Positions 7,862 through 16,217 of a DNA stretch of 64,000 bases are shown here, piece after piece. The first letter of the stretch is position 1; every line of letters begins with the position of its first letter. The stretch is from Streptomyces sp. SID12488. GTDB lineage: Bacteria > Actinomycetota > Actinomycetes > Streptomycetales > Streptomycetaceae. The translations under genes and the position numbers were made by a program. The stretch covers positions 124,001-188,000 of the forward strand of contig NZ_JAAGLT010000010.1 in the NCBI RefSeq assembly GCF_010548275.1. The letters are read 5' to 3'. The notes below the pieces were generated by a model. The model saw only the letters and a program-made list of their open reading frames with translations, was not told the DNA's origin and searched no databases.

Positions 7862-9471
7862 CCGTCAGCACGTCGGCCCTGGCAGTACGAAGGACCGCCG
7901 GTGCACGCCAACTGGCTGGCACCGGAACGCTGTTGCGGTTCAACCTGCGGCGCGAACGGGTGATGATCCCGGTATGGGTGGCGGTGACGGCCCTCATGGT
8001 CCTGTCCCTCCCGGGCTCCCTGGAGAGCGTGTACTCCACCCCCGCCGAACGGGCCGACATCGCCCGCCAGTTGTTCACCAACAGCTCGCTGCGGGCCACG
8101 TACGGCCCGGTGTTCAGCGACTCGATCGGCGGCCTGACCGCCTGGCGGATCGGCGGTTACGCGGCGGTCCTCGCCGGGATCATGAGCCTGCTCGTCGTCG
8201 TACGGCACACCCGCGACGAGGAGGAGAGCGGACGTCAGGAGCTGATCTCGTCGGCGATGGTGGGCCGCCGCGCCCCGCTGACGGCGGCCCTGCTCACCGC
8301 CCTGGTCGCCAACACCGCGCTGGCGCTGCTGATCGCGGGCGGGCTGGCAGGTCAGGGCGCGTCAGGTGCGCTGGCGTTGGGTCTGGGCATCGGGGGCGTG
8401 GGAACGGCGTTCGCCACCCTCGCGGCGATCGTCGCGCAGTTCACCGAGAGCGCGCGGCTGGCGAAGGGCCTGACGGGCGGCCTGCTCGGCGCGGCGTTCG
8501 TGCTGCGCGCGGCGGGTGACTCCGCGACGAACGACGGTTCCTCACCGCTGACTTGGGCCTCACCGCTCGGCTGGCTGGAGAACGTACGACCGTTCGCGGA
8601 CGAACGGTGGTGGGTGCTCGGCCTGTTCGTGGCCGCGACGGCTCTGCAGGGCTGGCTGGCCTACGAGTTGGCGGGCCGCCGGGACGTCGGCATGAGCTTC
8701 TTCCCGACCCGGCCGGGACCGGCGACCGGCCGCCTGGGCACGGCGGGGGCGCTGGCCTGGCGGCTGCAACGGGGCGCCGTCCTCGGCTGGAGCGTCGGGT
8801 TCCTCGCGGCCGGGGTCGCCTTCGGCGGGCTGACGAAGGGCGCGGCGGACCTGGTCGGCGACAACGCGAAGACCCGGGAGATCATCGAACGGATGGGCGG
8901 GCAGTCGGGCATCGAGGACGCGTTCCTGGCCACGATGGCCGGCATGTTCGGCATGGTGGCGGCACTGTACGTCGTCTCGTCGGTCCTCCGGCTGCACGCC
9001 GAGGAGACCTCCCAGCGGGCCGAGCCGGTCCTCGCCAACGCGGTGGGACGGCTGCGCTGGGCCGGCGGCCACCTGGTGATCGCCTTCGGCGGTGCGGTGT
9101 GGATCCTGCTGCTGAGCGGCCTGGGCCTGGCACTCGGGTACGGCAAGGAGCTGGGCCCGGTACTGGCGGCGAGCCTCGTGCAGGTCCCCGCAGTGTGGGT
9201 GCTGGGCGGACTGGCGGTTCTGCTGTACGGGGTGTCGCCCCGACTGGCGGTCGGAGCCTGGGGTGTTGCCGGGTTCGCGCTGCTGGTGGGGTGGATCGGA
9301 CCGGCGCTGGACGTACCGCAGGGGGTGCTGGACCTGTCGCCGTTCGGGCATCTGCCGAAGTTGCCGGGCGGGGAGATGAGTTGGACGCCGGTGCTGGTAC
9401 TTGCGGGGGTGGCGGTGGGGCTGGTTTCGGCGGGGCTGGTCGGGGTGCGGAGGCGGGACCTGAGCGCGTAA
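7858..9471 (+). CDS. ABC-2 type exporter, permease protein
   Basis: 537 residues with about 12 hydrophobic segments, that is two six-helix halves in one chain, as in TetR/MarR-controlled polyketide and antibiotic exporters of actinobacteria. The ATG overlaps the ATPase stop. It forms the membrane channel for the preceding ATPase. The large Gly/Ala-rich middle loop and the HAEETSQRAEPVLANAVGR stretch are family features. The last residues (VGVRRRDL) end in a basic cytoplasmic tail. Substrate cannot be read from the sequence. Confidence 0.9.
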   Translation: MTVSTSALAVRRTAGARQLAGTGTLLRFNLRRERVMIPVWVAVTALMVLSLPGSLESVYSTPAERADIARQLFTNSSLRATYGPVFSDSIGGLTAWRIGGYAAVLAGIMSLLVVVRHTRDEEESGRQELISSAMVGRRAPLTAALLTALVANTALALLIAGGLAGQGASGALALGLGIGGVGTAFATLAAIVAQFTESARLAKGLTGGLLGAAFVLRAAGDSATNDGSSPLTWASPLGWLENVRPFADERWWVLGLFVAATALQGWLAYELAGRRDVGMSFFPTRPGPATGRLGTAGALAWRLQRGAVLGWSVGFLAAGVAFGGLTKGAADLVGDNAKTREIIERMGGQSGIEDAFLATMAGMFGMVAALYVVSSVLRLHAEETSQRAEPVLANAVGRLRWAGGHLVIAFGGAVWILLLSGLGLALGYGKELGPVLAASLVQVPAVWVLGGLAVLLYGVSPRLAVGAWGVAGFALLVGWIGPALDVPQGVLDLSPFGHLPKLPGGEMSWTPVLVLAGVAVGLVSAGLVGVRRRDLSA

Positions 9472-9829
9472 CAGGAGCGGACACGGCCGAATTACCCATC
9501 CCCCTGTCGACGTACGGTCTCAACTCCCCAGTGGCGCAGGCTCTTATCGGTTCACGAGGGTGCCGACAGCGGCCGAGGTCGAGGGCTGCGTCGACGCCCG
9601 ACTCGCCCGTGCCGCTGCGGGGTCACTGGCTCCGTGACTCCGCGATCTTCTCGATCAGCGCGGCGCAGTGGCCGGACTGCTCGTGTTCGTCTCCTACCGT
9701 GCGGCCGTGGATGACGTACTGAAGAAGCCGACGCCGCAGCTGGGACAGGGGACCGGTGTTGCCCGGTGTGGACGTCAAGTCAGCTTCTGGTGCGGCACGT
9801 TGCAGCAGGTGTCGTTACGCTCTTCAGAT
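9472..9829 (-). other. Intergenic stretch with a possible 51-codon reading frame
   Basis: The 358 bases between the exporter and the CATRA-type genes contain no confident gene. On the minus strand, 9778 to 9623 (TTG start, TGA stop) encodes a coherent 51-residue peptide including RRRLLQYVIHGRTVGDEHEQ and LIEKIAESRSQ, with GC-rich third codon positions. It may be the C-terminal relic of a helical protein, because a stop codon lies just before it and no good ribosome binding site is seen. The promoter of the CATRA-type genes should lie in the right-hand part. Function unknown. Confidence 0.3.
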
Positions 9830-10165
9830 ATGGACGAGGGATTGCGGCAGATGGCTGTGGAGGTTCTCGGGGATGTTCCGCTCTGGTCGCTGAAAGCCTC
9901 TAGGTGGAAGCGGGTCGGCCTGAGCCTGGAAGGTATGGAGCGAACTCTCGCGGCAGGGGATCTCACCGGATTCCGGCGTGCTGTGGCGGATGTCGAGATG
10001 GCCGGCCCTCATCGCATTTCGGGGTTGGAGGAGGCGTCTTCACTGCCGTTTCCCGAGGAATACCGCGAGCGGATCGACGAGTTGATCCACAGTCTGGGTG
10101 CCGCACCCGTCGAAGGCCTGCCGCATGGCAACGCGGACTCCGACAGTGCGGGCCCGCATGATTGA
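9830..10165 (+). CDS. CATRA-system associated small protein
   Basis: 111 residues, soluble. The pattern EVLGDVPLWSLKASRWKRV, then LEGMERTLAAGDLTGFRRAV, then a short beta part and PEEYRERIDELIHSL matches the small partner described with CATRA (caspase/TPR-repeat associated) conflict systems in actinobacteria. It is the first gene of a three-gene overlapping set; its stop overlaps the start of the CATRA-like gene by eight bases. The ATG at 9830 fits the family N-terminus; an in-frame start further left would add a non-conserved segment. Biochemical role unknown; it probably acts as a partner or sensor for the membrane protein that follows. Confidence 0.72.
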   Translation: MDEGLRQMAVEVLGDVPLWSLKASRWKRVGLSLEGMERTLAAGDLTGFRRAVADVEMAGPHRISGLEEASSLPFPEEYRERIDELIHSLGAAPVEGLPHGNADSDSAGPHD

Positions 10166-11696
10166 GGCCGAGGCCCTGGGGGTGCATGTGTTCGTCGTCA
10201 CGGGCGGCGAGCATCGGGCGGCTGCGTTCGGATTCATCAGGGACCTGTGGGCCCAGTGCGGCGAGCGGCTCGGCATGACGGAGCCGGTGACACAGGTCGG
10301 CGTCGGTCTGGAGCCCGAGGGCGGCTGGGAGTCCGGCCCCGGTGATCCCGCCCCACCGGCCTGGGCTTCGCACACGCGGGGGCTGCTGGCTGTCAGGAGC
10401 AGTCCCGGCCCTGGGCTGCGTCAGGCCGCTCTACGCCGGGAACACGACGCCATCTGCCTCTCGGTCATGCTGGCTCCGAACGCCGCCGAGAATCTGGGGT
10501 GGCCGGAGTTGGACGCGCAGTGGTCCGGGGCCGTCCATGCAGCTCAGCCGGTCGGAGCGTCACCGGAACCCCAGCAGCCCGTCGACGGGCTGCTGGGGGA
10601 AGCCCGGCTGTATCTGGCCCGGCTGGCCGAGCCCGAGTCCCGACCGTCCATCGAGCCGAACGACCCCCTGGCCGCGGCTGTGCGGTCACGCATACCCGGC
10701 GCGCCCGCCCATGAGTCGGCGGGAGTTGTGACGCCCCAGGGCTTCGCCGTCTGGGAGGTCTCGCCTGCCCCGGACGCACGGGCCGAACGCCGTCTGGTCG
10801 TCGTGGCCGGGCACGAGAAGGATCCCGAGCTGACGGCCTGGGCCTGGACGAACCGGAACCGGGAACTACCACGCCTGGCGAAGTATCTGCTCCACGCCGC
10901 CAAGCTCCGCTATCAACTGCGGGTTTGGCGAGCGGCCGAGGACATCGCAACGCTGCGTGCCGCTACGGACGCCGCCATCGCGGAACTGTTGAAACAGACC
11001 GCCGCCGCACCAACAGCGCCCGGACGTCAGTCGGAGCTCATCAAGGCGGCCCATGCCCTGGTGGATCTTCAGGCCCGCGAGCGCGGCCTCGTCGACCGCT
11101 CGACCCACAGCCGTGAGATGGCCCGCACTGTGGAAATCGCCGCCGCCAACCTAGCCACCCTCGCCGGCGATCCGGCACTTGGGGGACCGTTCGCCGACGA
11201 CAAGGCGCTGGCGGACTGGCTTGTCCAACGCCTTGATGACGAGGCGACCTATGTGGAGGCCGCGCTGCGCCGCTCCGAGCAGGTCGGCGCCCTCGCCGAC
11301 CAACTGGTCCAGCGGAGCTGGCAACGCCGCCAGGAGACCGTCAACCTCGGTTTGACCGGCGCGATCGGCGCCATCCTGATGAGTCTCGCCGCCGTCCAGT
11401 CACTGCAGTACACGGTGCCGCTGCCCAACCCGGTGAAACCAGCCGTCATCACGGCTCTCGGCGCCCTTGCCCTGCTCGCTTCGCTTGTGGTGCTCCGGGT
11501 CATGGCGCCGGAGCGGCGCTGGCCACTGGTCCAGGTGCGCCTGGGCACGGGAGTGGTCGGCGCGACGCTGGCCTGGGTAGGTATGGCGACGCTGGGGGGA
11601 CGAGACATCGGCGCGGGGTGGACCTGCGCGGGCGCGGCAGTGGGAGCGGTCCTGGGTGTGCTCGCGGCATCCGGACGCAACAACAGGCGGGAATGA
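10158..11696 (+). CDS. CATRA-type conflict-system membrane protein
   Basis: 512 residues from ATG 10158. The first about 170 residues form an alpha/beta domain beginning MIEAEALGVHVFVVTG. The middle (about 270-400) is helical with coiled-coil character, and the C-terminus has four hydrophobic segments (VNLGLTGAIGAILMSLAAVQ, then about 445-465, 475-492 and 495-510). This layout is that of CATRA proteins linked with caspase-like CHAT and TPR proteins. Start 10158 overlaps the previous stop; ATGs at 10125 and 10098 are possible. The ATGA at 11693-11696 couples it to the protease gene. It would anchor the system to the membrane and may perturb the membrane or hold the protease. Family call is from memory, mechanism inferred. 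Confidence 0.72.
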   Translation: MIEAEALGVHVFVVTGGEHRAAAFGFIRDLWAQCGERLGMTEPVTQVGVGLEPEGGWESGPGDPAPPAWASHTRGLLAVRSSPGPGLRQAALRREHDAICLSVMLAPNAAENLGWPELDAQWSGAVHAAQPVGASPEPQQPVDGLLGEARLYLARLAEPESRPSIEPNDPLAAAVRSRIPGAPAHESAGVVTPQGFAVWEVSPAPDARAERRLVVVAGHEKDPELTAWAWTNRNRELPRLAKYLLHAAKLRYQLRVWRAAEDIATLRAATDAAIAELLKQTAAAPTAPGRQSELIKAAHALVDLQARERGLVDRSTHSREMARTVEIAAANLATLAGDPALGGPFADDKALADWLVQRLDDEATYVEAALRRSEQVGALADQLVQRSWQRRQETVNLGLTGAIGAILMSLAAVQSLQYTVPLPNPVKPAVITALGALALLASLVVLRVMAPERRWPLVQVRLGTGVVGATLAWVGMATLGGRDIGAGWTCAGAAVGAVLGVLAASGRNNRRE

Positions 11697-14164
11697 CAGG
11701 GCCGGAACCGAAGGATGAGGCGGGCACGGCTCGCCGGTTCGAGAGAGGCAGTGATGCCGTCATGTCCTACAGCAGTCAGTGGGGCGGCTCAGAGTGGGGA
11801 AGCGAACGGCAGGCCCAGTCTCGAAGCGTGGAGCGGCAGAAGACCACAACCGGGTTGCAGAATGTCGCGGAGGCCTTCAAGGAGGGCCTGACGGCACACG
11901 CCGCCACGTTGGGAGGCCGGAACCGGGCCGGCCTCGACATGTCCATCACCTGCTTCCGTCGCGCCATCACTGCGGCGGCGGGCGACGATCCGCACCGGGG
12001 CAAGTACGCCAACAGCCTTGGTGTCGCTCTGCTCGACCGCTATCGGCTCGCCGAGGACATCGCTGATCTCGACGAGGCACTCGACCACTTGGTCATCGCC
12101 TACGAGAACGCCGCCCGCAACACGCTGGCCCGGGCCCGGGTGCTGCGCAATCTGTCGGACGCCCTTGAGCTGCGGCTTGCGCTGACCGGAACCCCGCTGT
12201 CCGACGCTCAGCGTGAGCGTCTCCCCACCGTCGAGTCGCTGCGTCGGGAGAAGAGCCGTACGCCAGGATTGACCGCACTTGAGCGTCTGAGTGCTGCGCG
12301 TGACAGCGGGCACGCGGCGGTGGCGAAGGAAGGTCCCGCGGCCGGCTGCCCAGACCTGAGCTATGCCGTGGCGCTCCTCCCTCTGATCGTCTGGGGCGCC
12401 CGCGACCAGGTACTGGAATTCCTGGCCGACTACCGGGGGTTGGCTTCGGAAGCCGCGGCCAGCGCCTTGTCGGCGGGCGACGCCACCCTCGCGGCACGCG
12501 TCCTGGAACAGGGACGGGCCGTGGTGTGGGAGCAGGATCTCACGAACCGTACGCCTCAGGAGGAGTTGCTCAAGCGACTCGTCGAGCAGGGATCCTCTCC
12601 AAGCGCCTCCACCGGGAAGTCCACCCACGGGAAGTCCACCCACGGGGAGTCGCACAAGGAGTCGCGAAAGAACCGGCGTGAGCGGCCGGGGGCGGCTGCC
12701 GTCCCCACAGCGCCCCGGCTGCCGTCGGACATCGTGACGAGGATGGACCGTGCCTTTGCCGGGCTCACCCAACTCGGTCCGCCGACAGGCGCGTCCGGGC
12801 CCTCCCTGTCCGCTTCGGCGAAGGGCGATCCACGGATGGACACCGACCGCTGGGGCGTCCTGTGGCGGGGAACCCCAGGTGTGGCCGAGCTCTCTGACGC
12901 CGTTCGAGAATGGGATTCGCTGAGCCGGACGGCACAGCGCGGTTTCCCCTACATCAGCTTCTTGCGACCGGACTACGTCCGCCATATCCGGCCTGCGGCT
13001 TCGGAAGGTCCCGTCGTCTACATCAACGTCAGCCCCTGGCGTTGTGACGCCGTGATCGTCACTCGGGACGCCGAGCACCCGGCCGTCGTCCACCTCCCGG
13101 ACCTCACCGCTGCCGATGCCGAGCAGCAGGCTCAAACCTATCTCGCCGCCATGACCACGACCGATGGTGAAGGGCGTGAGGACACCATCCGGGAGGTGCT
13201 GCGCTGGCTCTGGCGCACCGTGGCCTCGCCCGTCCTCGACGCTCTCGCAGCCCTGCCCGAGCTCCCCGGGGCACCGGAGGACACGCATGTGTGGTGGATT
13301 CCCACCGGGCCTCTGACCACCTTGCCGCTGCACGCTGCGACCGCAGCGGACGGTTACTCGGTCCTCGACCGGGTGACGTCTTCCTACACACCTACTGTCA
13401 GCGCGCTGATTCGTGCCCGAAAGACACGCGACACACCGGTCCTTGGCCAGAGGGCCGGCCAACGTCACCTCCTGGTCGCTCCCGCCGCCGGTCACCTCCC
13501 AGCGGCGGCCCGGACCCTGGCCAAGCTGGCGGTGCTACTGCCCAGGAAGCAGCGCACCACCCTGGTGGGCCCTGAGGCCACGTGGGACGAAGTACGCAAG
13601 GCGCTCCCACAGCACGCCTGGACCCACATCGACTGCCACGCCGTACAGAGTCTGGACGAGCCTCTCAAGAGTCATCTGTCGCTCCACGACCGCCCGCTGA
13701 CCGTCGCGGATCTTGCCGAGCTCCCCTCCGGCGAGGCCGATTTCGCGCTGCTCGCGGCCTGCACGACGGCGGCGGGAGGCAGCCTGGTCCGCGACGAATG
13801 GGTCAGCCTCGCCGCCGCTCTCATGTATTCCGAGTTCCAAGCCGTCATCGGGACGCTCTGGCCGGTGCCCGACGGACCCACCGCACGCATCGCGCAGGAC
13901 ATCTACGCGGAGCTCATTCCGCTGCCCGCGGAGGGGACCACCGACCGCACTACTGCCAAGCCGCCGATGCGGCGCAGGCTCGTTCGTTGGCTTCGGAGGC
14001 TGATCACCAGTTCCGGGCAGGAGTCACAGGAGCCGGCGTCCCGGCGGGTCGATCTCAATTCCCGCCGCAGCGCGCACGCCTTGCGGAGGGCCTTGCTCAG
14101 CGAACGCGCACGGCGCCCCGACCACCCGAGCGCGTGGGTCTCCTTCGTCCACTATGGCGTCTGA
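11693..14164 (+). CDS. TPR-CHAT caspase-like protease of the CATRA-type system
   Basis: 823 residues. The N-terminal third is helical and TPR-like (for example YANSLGVALLDRYRLAEDIA followed by DLDEALDHL). A charged low-complexity linker with repeated KSTHG lies near residues 300-330. The C-terminal about 350 residues are a CHAT (caspase HetF associated with TPR) domain. The catalytic dyad is visible: His649 in THIDCHA and Cys690 in LLAACTTA, followed by DEWVSLAAALM and VIGTLWPV, which are family hallmarks. The ATG overlaps the stop of the membrane protein gene, and GGCGGGA precedes it; ATG 11764 is an alternative. It is the predicted effector, a cysteine protease cutting a cellular target on activation. 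Activity and trigger are inferred. Confidence 0.85.
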   Translation: MTGPEPKDEAGTARRFERGSDAVMSYSSQWGGSEWGSERQAQSRSVERQKTTTGLQNVAEAFKEGLTAHAATLGGRNRAGLDMSITCFRRAITAAAGDDPHRGKYANSLGVALLDRYRLAEDIADLDEALDHLVIAYENAARNTLARARVLRNLSDALELRLALTGTPLSDAQRERLPTVESLRREKSRTPGLTALERLSAARDSGHAAVAKEGPAAGCPDLSYAVALLPLIVWGARDQVLEFLADYRGLASEAAASALSAGDATLAARVLEQGRAVVWEQDLTNRTPQEELLKRLVEQGSSPSASTGKSTHGKSTHGESHKESRKNRRERPGAAAVPTAPRLPSDIVTRMDRAFAGLTQLGPPTGASGPSLSASAKGDPRMDTDRWGVLWRGTPGVAELSDAVREWDSLSRTAQRGFPYISFLRPDYVRHIRPAASEGPVVYINVSPWRCDAVIVTRDAEHPAVVHLPDLTAADAEQQAQTYLAAMTTTDGEGREDTIREVLRWLWRTVASPVLDALAALPELPGAPEDTHVWWIPTGPLTTLPLHAATAADGYSVLDRVTSSYTPTVSALIRARKTRDTPVLGQRAGQRHLLVAPAAGHLPAAARTLAKLAVLLPRKQRTTLVGPEATWDEVRKALPQHAWTHIDCHAVQSLDEPLKSHLSLHDRPLTVADLAELPSGEADFALLAACTTAAGGSLVRDEWVSLAAALMYSEFQAVIGTLWPVPDGPTARIAQDIYAELIPLPAEGTTDRTTAKPPMRRRLVRWLRRLITSSGQESQEPASRRVDLNSRRSAHALRRALLSERARRPDHPSAWVSFVHYGV

Positions 14165-14497
14165 ACCGACTGGTTGTGCTGCGTCAGGTGTGCCGATCCG
14201 TGCTGAACGAGCGTCCGGCGGAGGCCGAGGAGCGTCCGGCCCGGTTGGAGATCACCCCTGGAGACGGTCACCGAGACCCTCGGTGAGGCAGACGCGGACC
14301 TTGTGAAGACGACAGTTCCGGCGCCTGCGGGGACCTCGACGGTGCCGAAGCCGTTCTCGAACTCCGGACCGTTCACGCCGCCCGGCCGATCACCAAGCCG
14401 GCAGCCGCCGCCCGTGCACATCGGCAGCCAAGAAGCCGCACCCGTAAGGAAGTTGGCAACGGGAACCTCCGGCGCCGCAGGGGCGTCCCTCACAGGC
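14165..14497. other. Gap after the CATRA-type genes, no confident gene
   Basis: These 333 bases lack a convincing gene. The minus strand is open from 14499 to 14152 and reads with GC-rich third positions in part (for example PEFENGFGTVEVPAGAGTVV), which may be a remnant of a lost gene or chance. I see no clear hairpin terminator for the protease gene. Confidence 0.35.
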
Positions 14498-14782
14498 ATG
14501 GGACAACGCGGACAGGCCGCCGCAGGATGTCTGACCGTCGCTCTCGGGGTGGGCGCCGGACTGACGGTGTGGGCTGTCAGGGCCCAGGGCCGGGTCCGCC
14601 GCTTCGAACAGGGCCCCGACTGGAGCGTCTTCTACGCCGAGCTGCCGCTGCTGTTCCTCGCCGGAACCGCCGGAGGCCTGACCCTCTGGGCGGTCCTGCG
14701 GGCGGTCCTGCGGAGCGTCGGATCCAGACTCGGATCCCGGCTCAGGTCTCGACGCTCACACTCAGTCCCTCCAGCCCCCTGA
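14498..14782 (+). CDS. Small two-helix membrane protein
   Basis: 94 residues from ATG 14498 with two hydrophobic stretches (AAAGCLTVALGVGAGLTVWA and LPLLFLAGTAGGLTLWAVL) joined by a polar loop with FEQGPDWSVFYAE, and an Arg/Ser-rich tail. It resembles the many short two-helix membrane proteins of Streptomyces, but I do not recognise a specific family. It could start further left at 14303, but that extra part looks non-coding. It converges on and overlaps the P450 gene by 41 bases. Function unknown. Confidence 0.45.
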   Translation: MGQRGQAAAGCLTVALGVGAGLTVWAVRAQGRVRRFEQGPDWSVFYAELPLLFLAGTAGGLTLWAVLRAVLRSVGSRLGSRLRSRRSHSVPPAP

Positions 14783-15965
14783 TCACGAAGTTCGGCTTGC
14801 GCACCGGCTCCGCCGCCAGGCTCAGTGTCGGCGCGTGCTCCAGCAGCGCACCCATCGACGCCGCCAGCTCGATCCGCGCCAGCGGAGCCCCGATGCAGTA
14901 GTGGATCCCCGCACTGAACGAGATGTGCGGGTTCTCCGCCCGCGTCAGGTCCAGGCGGGCCGGGTCGGTGAACACCGCCGGGTCGTGGTTGGCGGCACCG
15001 AAGAGCAGCGCCACCTCACTGCCCCTCGGGATCACCGTGCCGTCGATCTCGATGTCGTCCAGTACCCAGCGTTCGAAGAGCTGGAGCGGGGTGTCGTAGC
15101 GCATCAGCTCCTCCACGGCGGAGGGGATCAGGGCGGGGTCCGCGCGCAGCGCCGCCAGCTGGGCCGGGTTGCGGAACAGGGCCCACCAGCCGTTCACCGT
15201 CGCGTTGACCGTCGCCTCGTGGCCCGCGTTGAGCAGGAGCACGCACGTCGAGATCATTTCCTGTTCCGTCAGGCGGTCGCCCTCGTCGTACGCGGCGATG
15301 AGGCCCGAGATCAGGTCCTCGCCGGGCTCCTTGCGGCGGGCCGCGATCAGGCCGGTCAGGTACTCGGTGAACTCCTCCGACGCCCGTACCGCCTTCGCCG
15401 CAGTCTCCTCGGACGGGCTCAGCTCGTACATCCCGCAGATGTCCGCCGACCAGGGGCGCAGCGGGGCGCGGTCGGTCTCCGGGATGCCCAGCATCTCCGC
15501 GATCACCGCGACCGGCAGCGGCTCGGCAACGTCCGTGAGCAGGTCACCGCCGCCCGCCTTCACCAGGTCGGCCACCAGCTTCGCCGCGAGCTGCTCCACG
15601 TACGGCTTCAGGCCCTCCACCGTGCGCGGCGTGAACGCCTTCGACACCAGGCGGCGGATCCGCGTGTGGTCCGGCGGCTCCAGGTCCAGCATGCCGTGGT
15701 CGTTGAGGGTGTGGAACGGCTCGTGTTCCGGCGGGGGCGCCGTGCGGCCGAAGTCCTCGTGGGTGAAGCGGTGCTGGTAGGTGCGGCCGAGGCGGCGGTC
15801 GCGCAGCAGCGCCGAGACGTCCGCGTGGTGCGGGACCAGCCACTGGTTCGTGGGTTCGTAGTACACGACCCGGCCCCGGGCTCGCAGTTCGGCGTACGCG
15901 GGGTACGGGTCCGCGACGAACGTCGGGTCCCAGGGGTCGAAAGCCAGGTCGGAAGCAGCAGCCAT
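14742..15965 (-). CDS. Cytochrome P450 (CYP107-like)
   Basis: 407 residues, a typical soluble bacterial P450. The heme-binding loop is FSAGIHYCIGAPLAR with the thiolate ligand at about Cys357. The oxygen-activation I helix has AGHEAT and the K helix EELMRYD gives the ExxR pair. It should catalyse monooxygenation using electrons from a separate ferredoxin and reductase; neither is adjacent. Nearby genes give no biosynthetic context, so the substrate is unknown. The assignment to a CYP107-like group is a guess from the general sequence style. The next gene to the right (FemX-like) is divergent, about 250 bases away. Confidence 0.93.
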   Translation of the reverse strand: MAAASDLAFDPWDPTFVADPYPAYAELRARGRVVYYEPTNQWLVPHHADVSALLRDRRLGRTYQHRFTHEDFGRTAPPPEHEPFHTLNDHGMLDLEPPDHTRIRRLVSKAFTPRTVEGLKPYVEQLAAKLVADLVKAGGGDLLTDVAEPLPVAVIAEMLGIPETDRAPLRPWSADICGMYELSPSEETAAKAVRASEEFTEYLTGLIAARRKEPGEDLISGLIAAYDEGDRLTEQEMISTCVLLLNAGHEATVNATVNGWWALFRNPAQLAALRADPALIPSAVEELMRYDTPLQLFERWVLDDIEIDGTVIPRGSEVALLFGAANHDPAVFTDPARLDLTRAENPHISFSAGIHYCIGAPLARIELAASMGALLEHAPTLSLAAEPVRKPNFVIRGLEGLSVSVET

Positions 15966-16217
15966 GCACGGACGCTAGCCCGAGCCGCCCCCATCTGACC
16001 AGGGACGTCTCACCGTACGGCGCCACAGGCACCCGGCGGGCACCCAGCAGGCGGCGGGTGGAGTTCGGGTTCCCGTCAGCCGCCCTTCGCCTGTCCTTCG
16101 TCTGTCCCGCCCGTCCGGTACACCGGGCCCGACTGGGATACGGAGAACCCGTGAACCCTTGACCCGTCCGGTGATCCCCGGCTTAGGGTGGCCGCCCCGA
16201 ACAGGAGTACCCCACCC

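Noticed and set aside
9668..9829. 54-codon N-terminal extension of the CATRA-associated small protein
   Set aside because: The extra residues (MAGLLVFVSYRAAVDDVLKK) lack coding character and the family starts at the ATG 9830.
14152..14499. 115-codon minus-strand frame after the CHAT gene
   Set aside because: Part of it has coding-like third positions, but no ribosome binding site or known family; kept only as a note on the gap.
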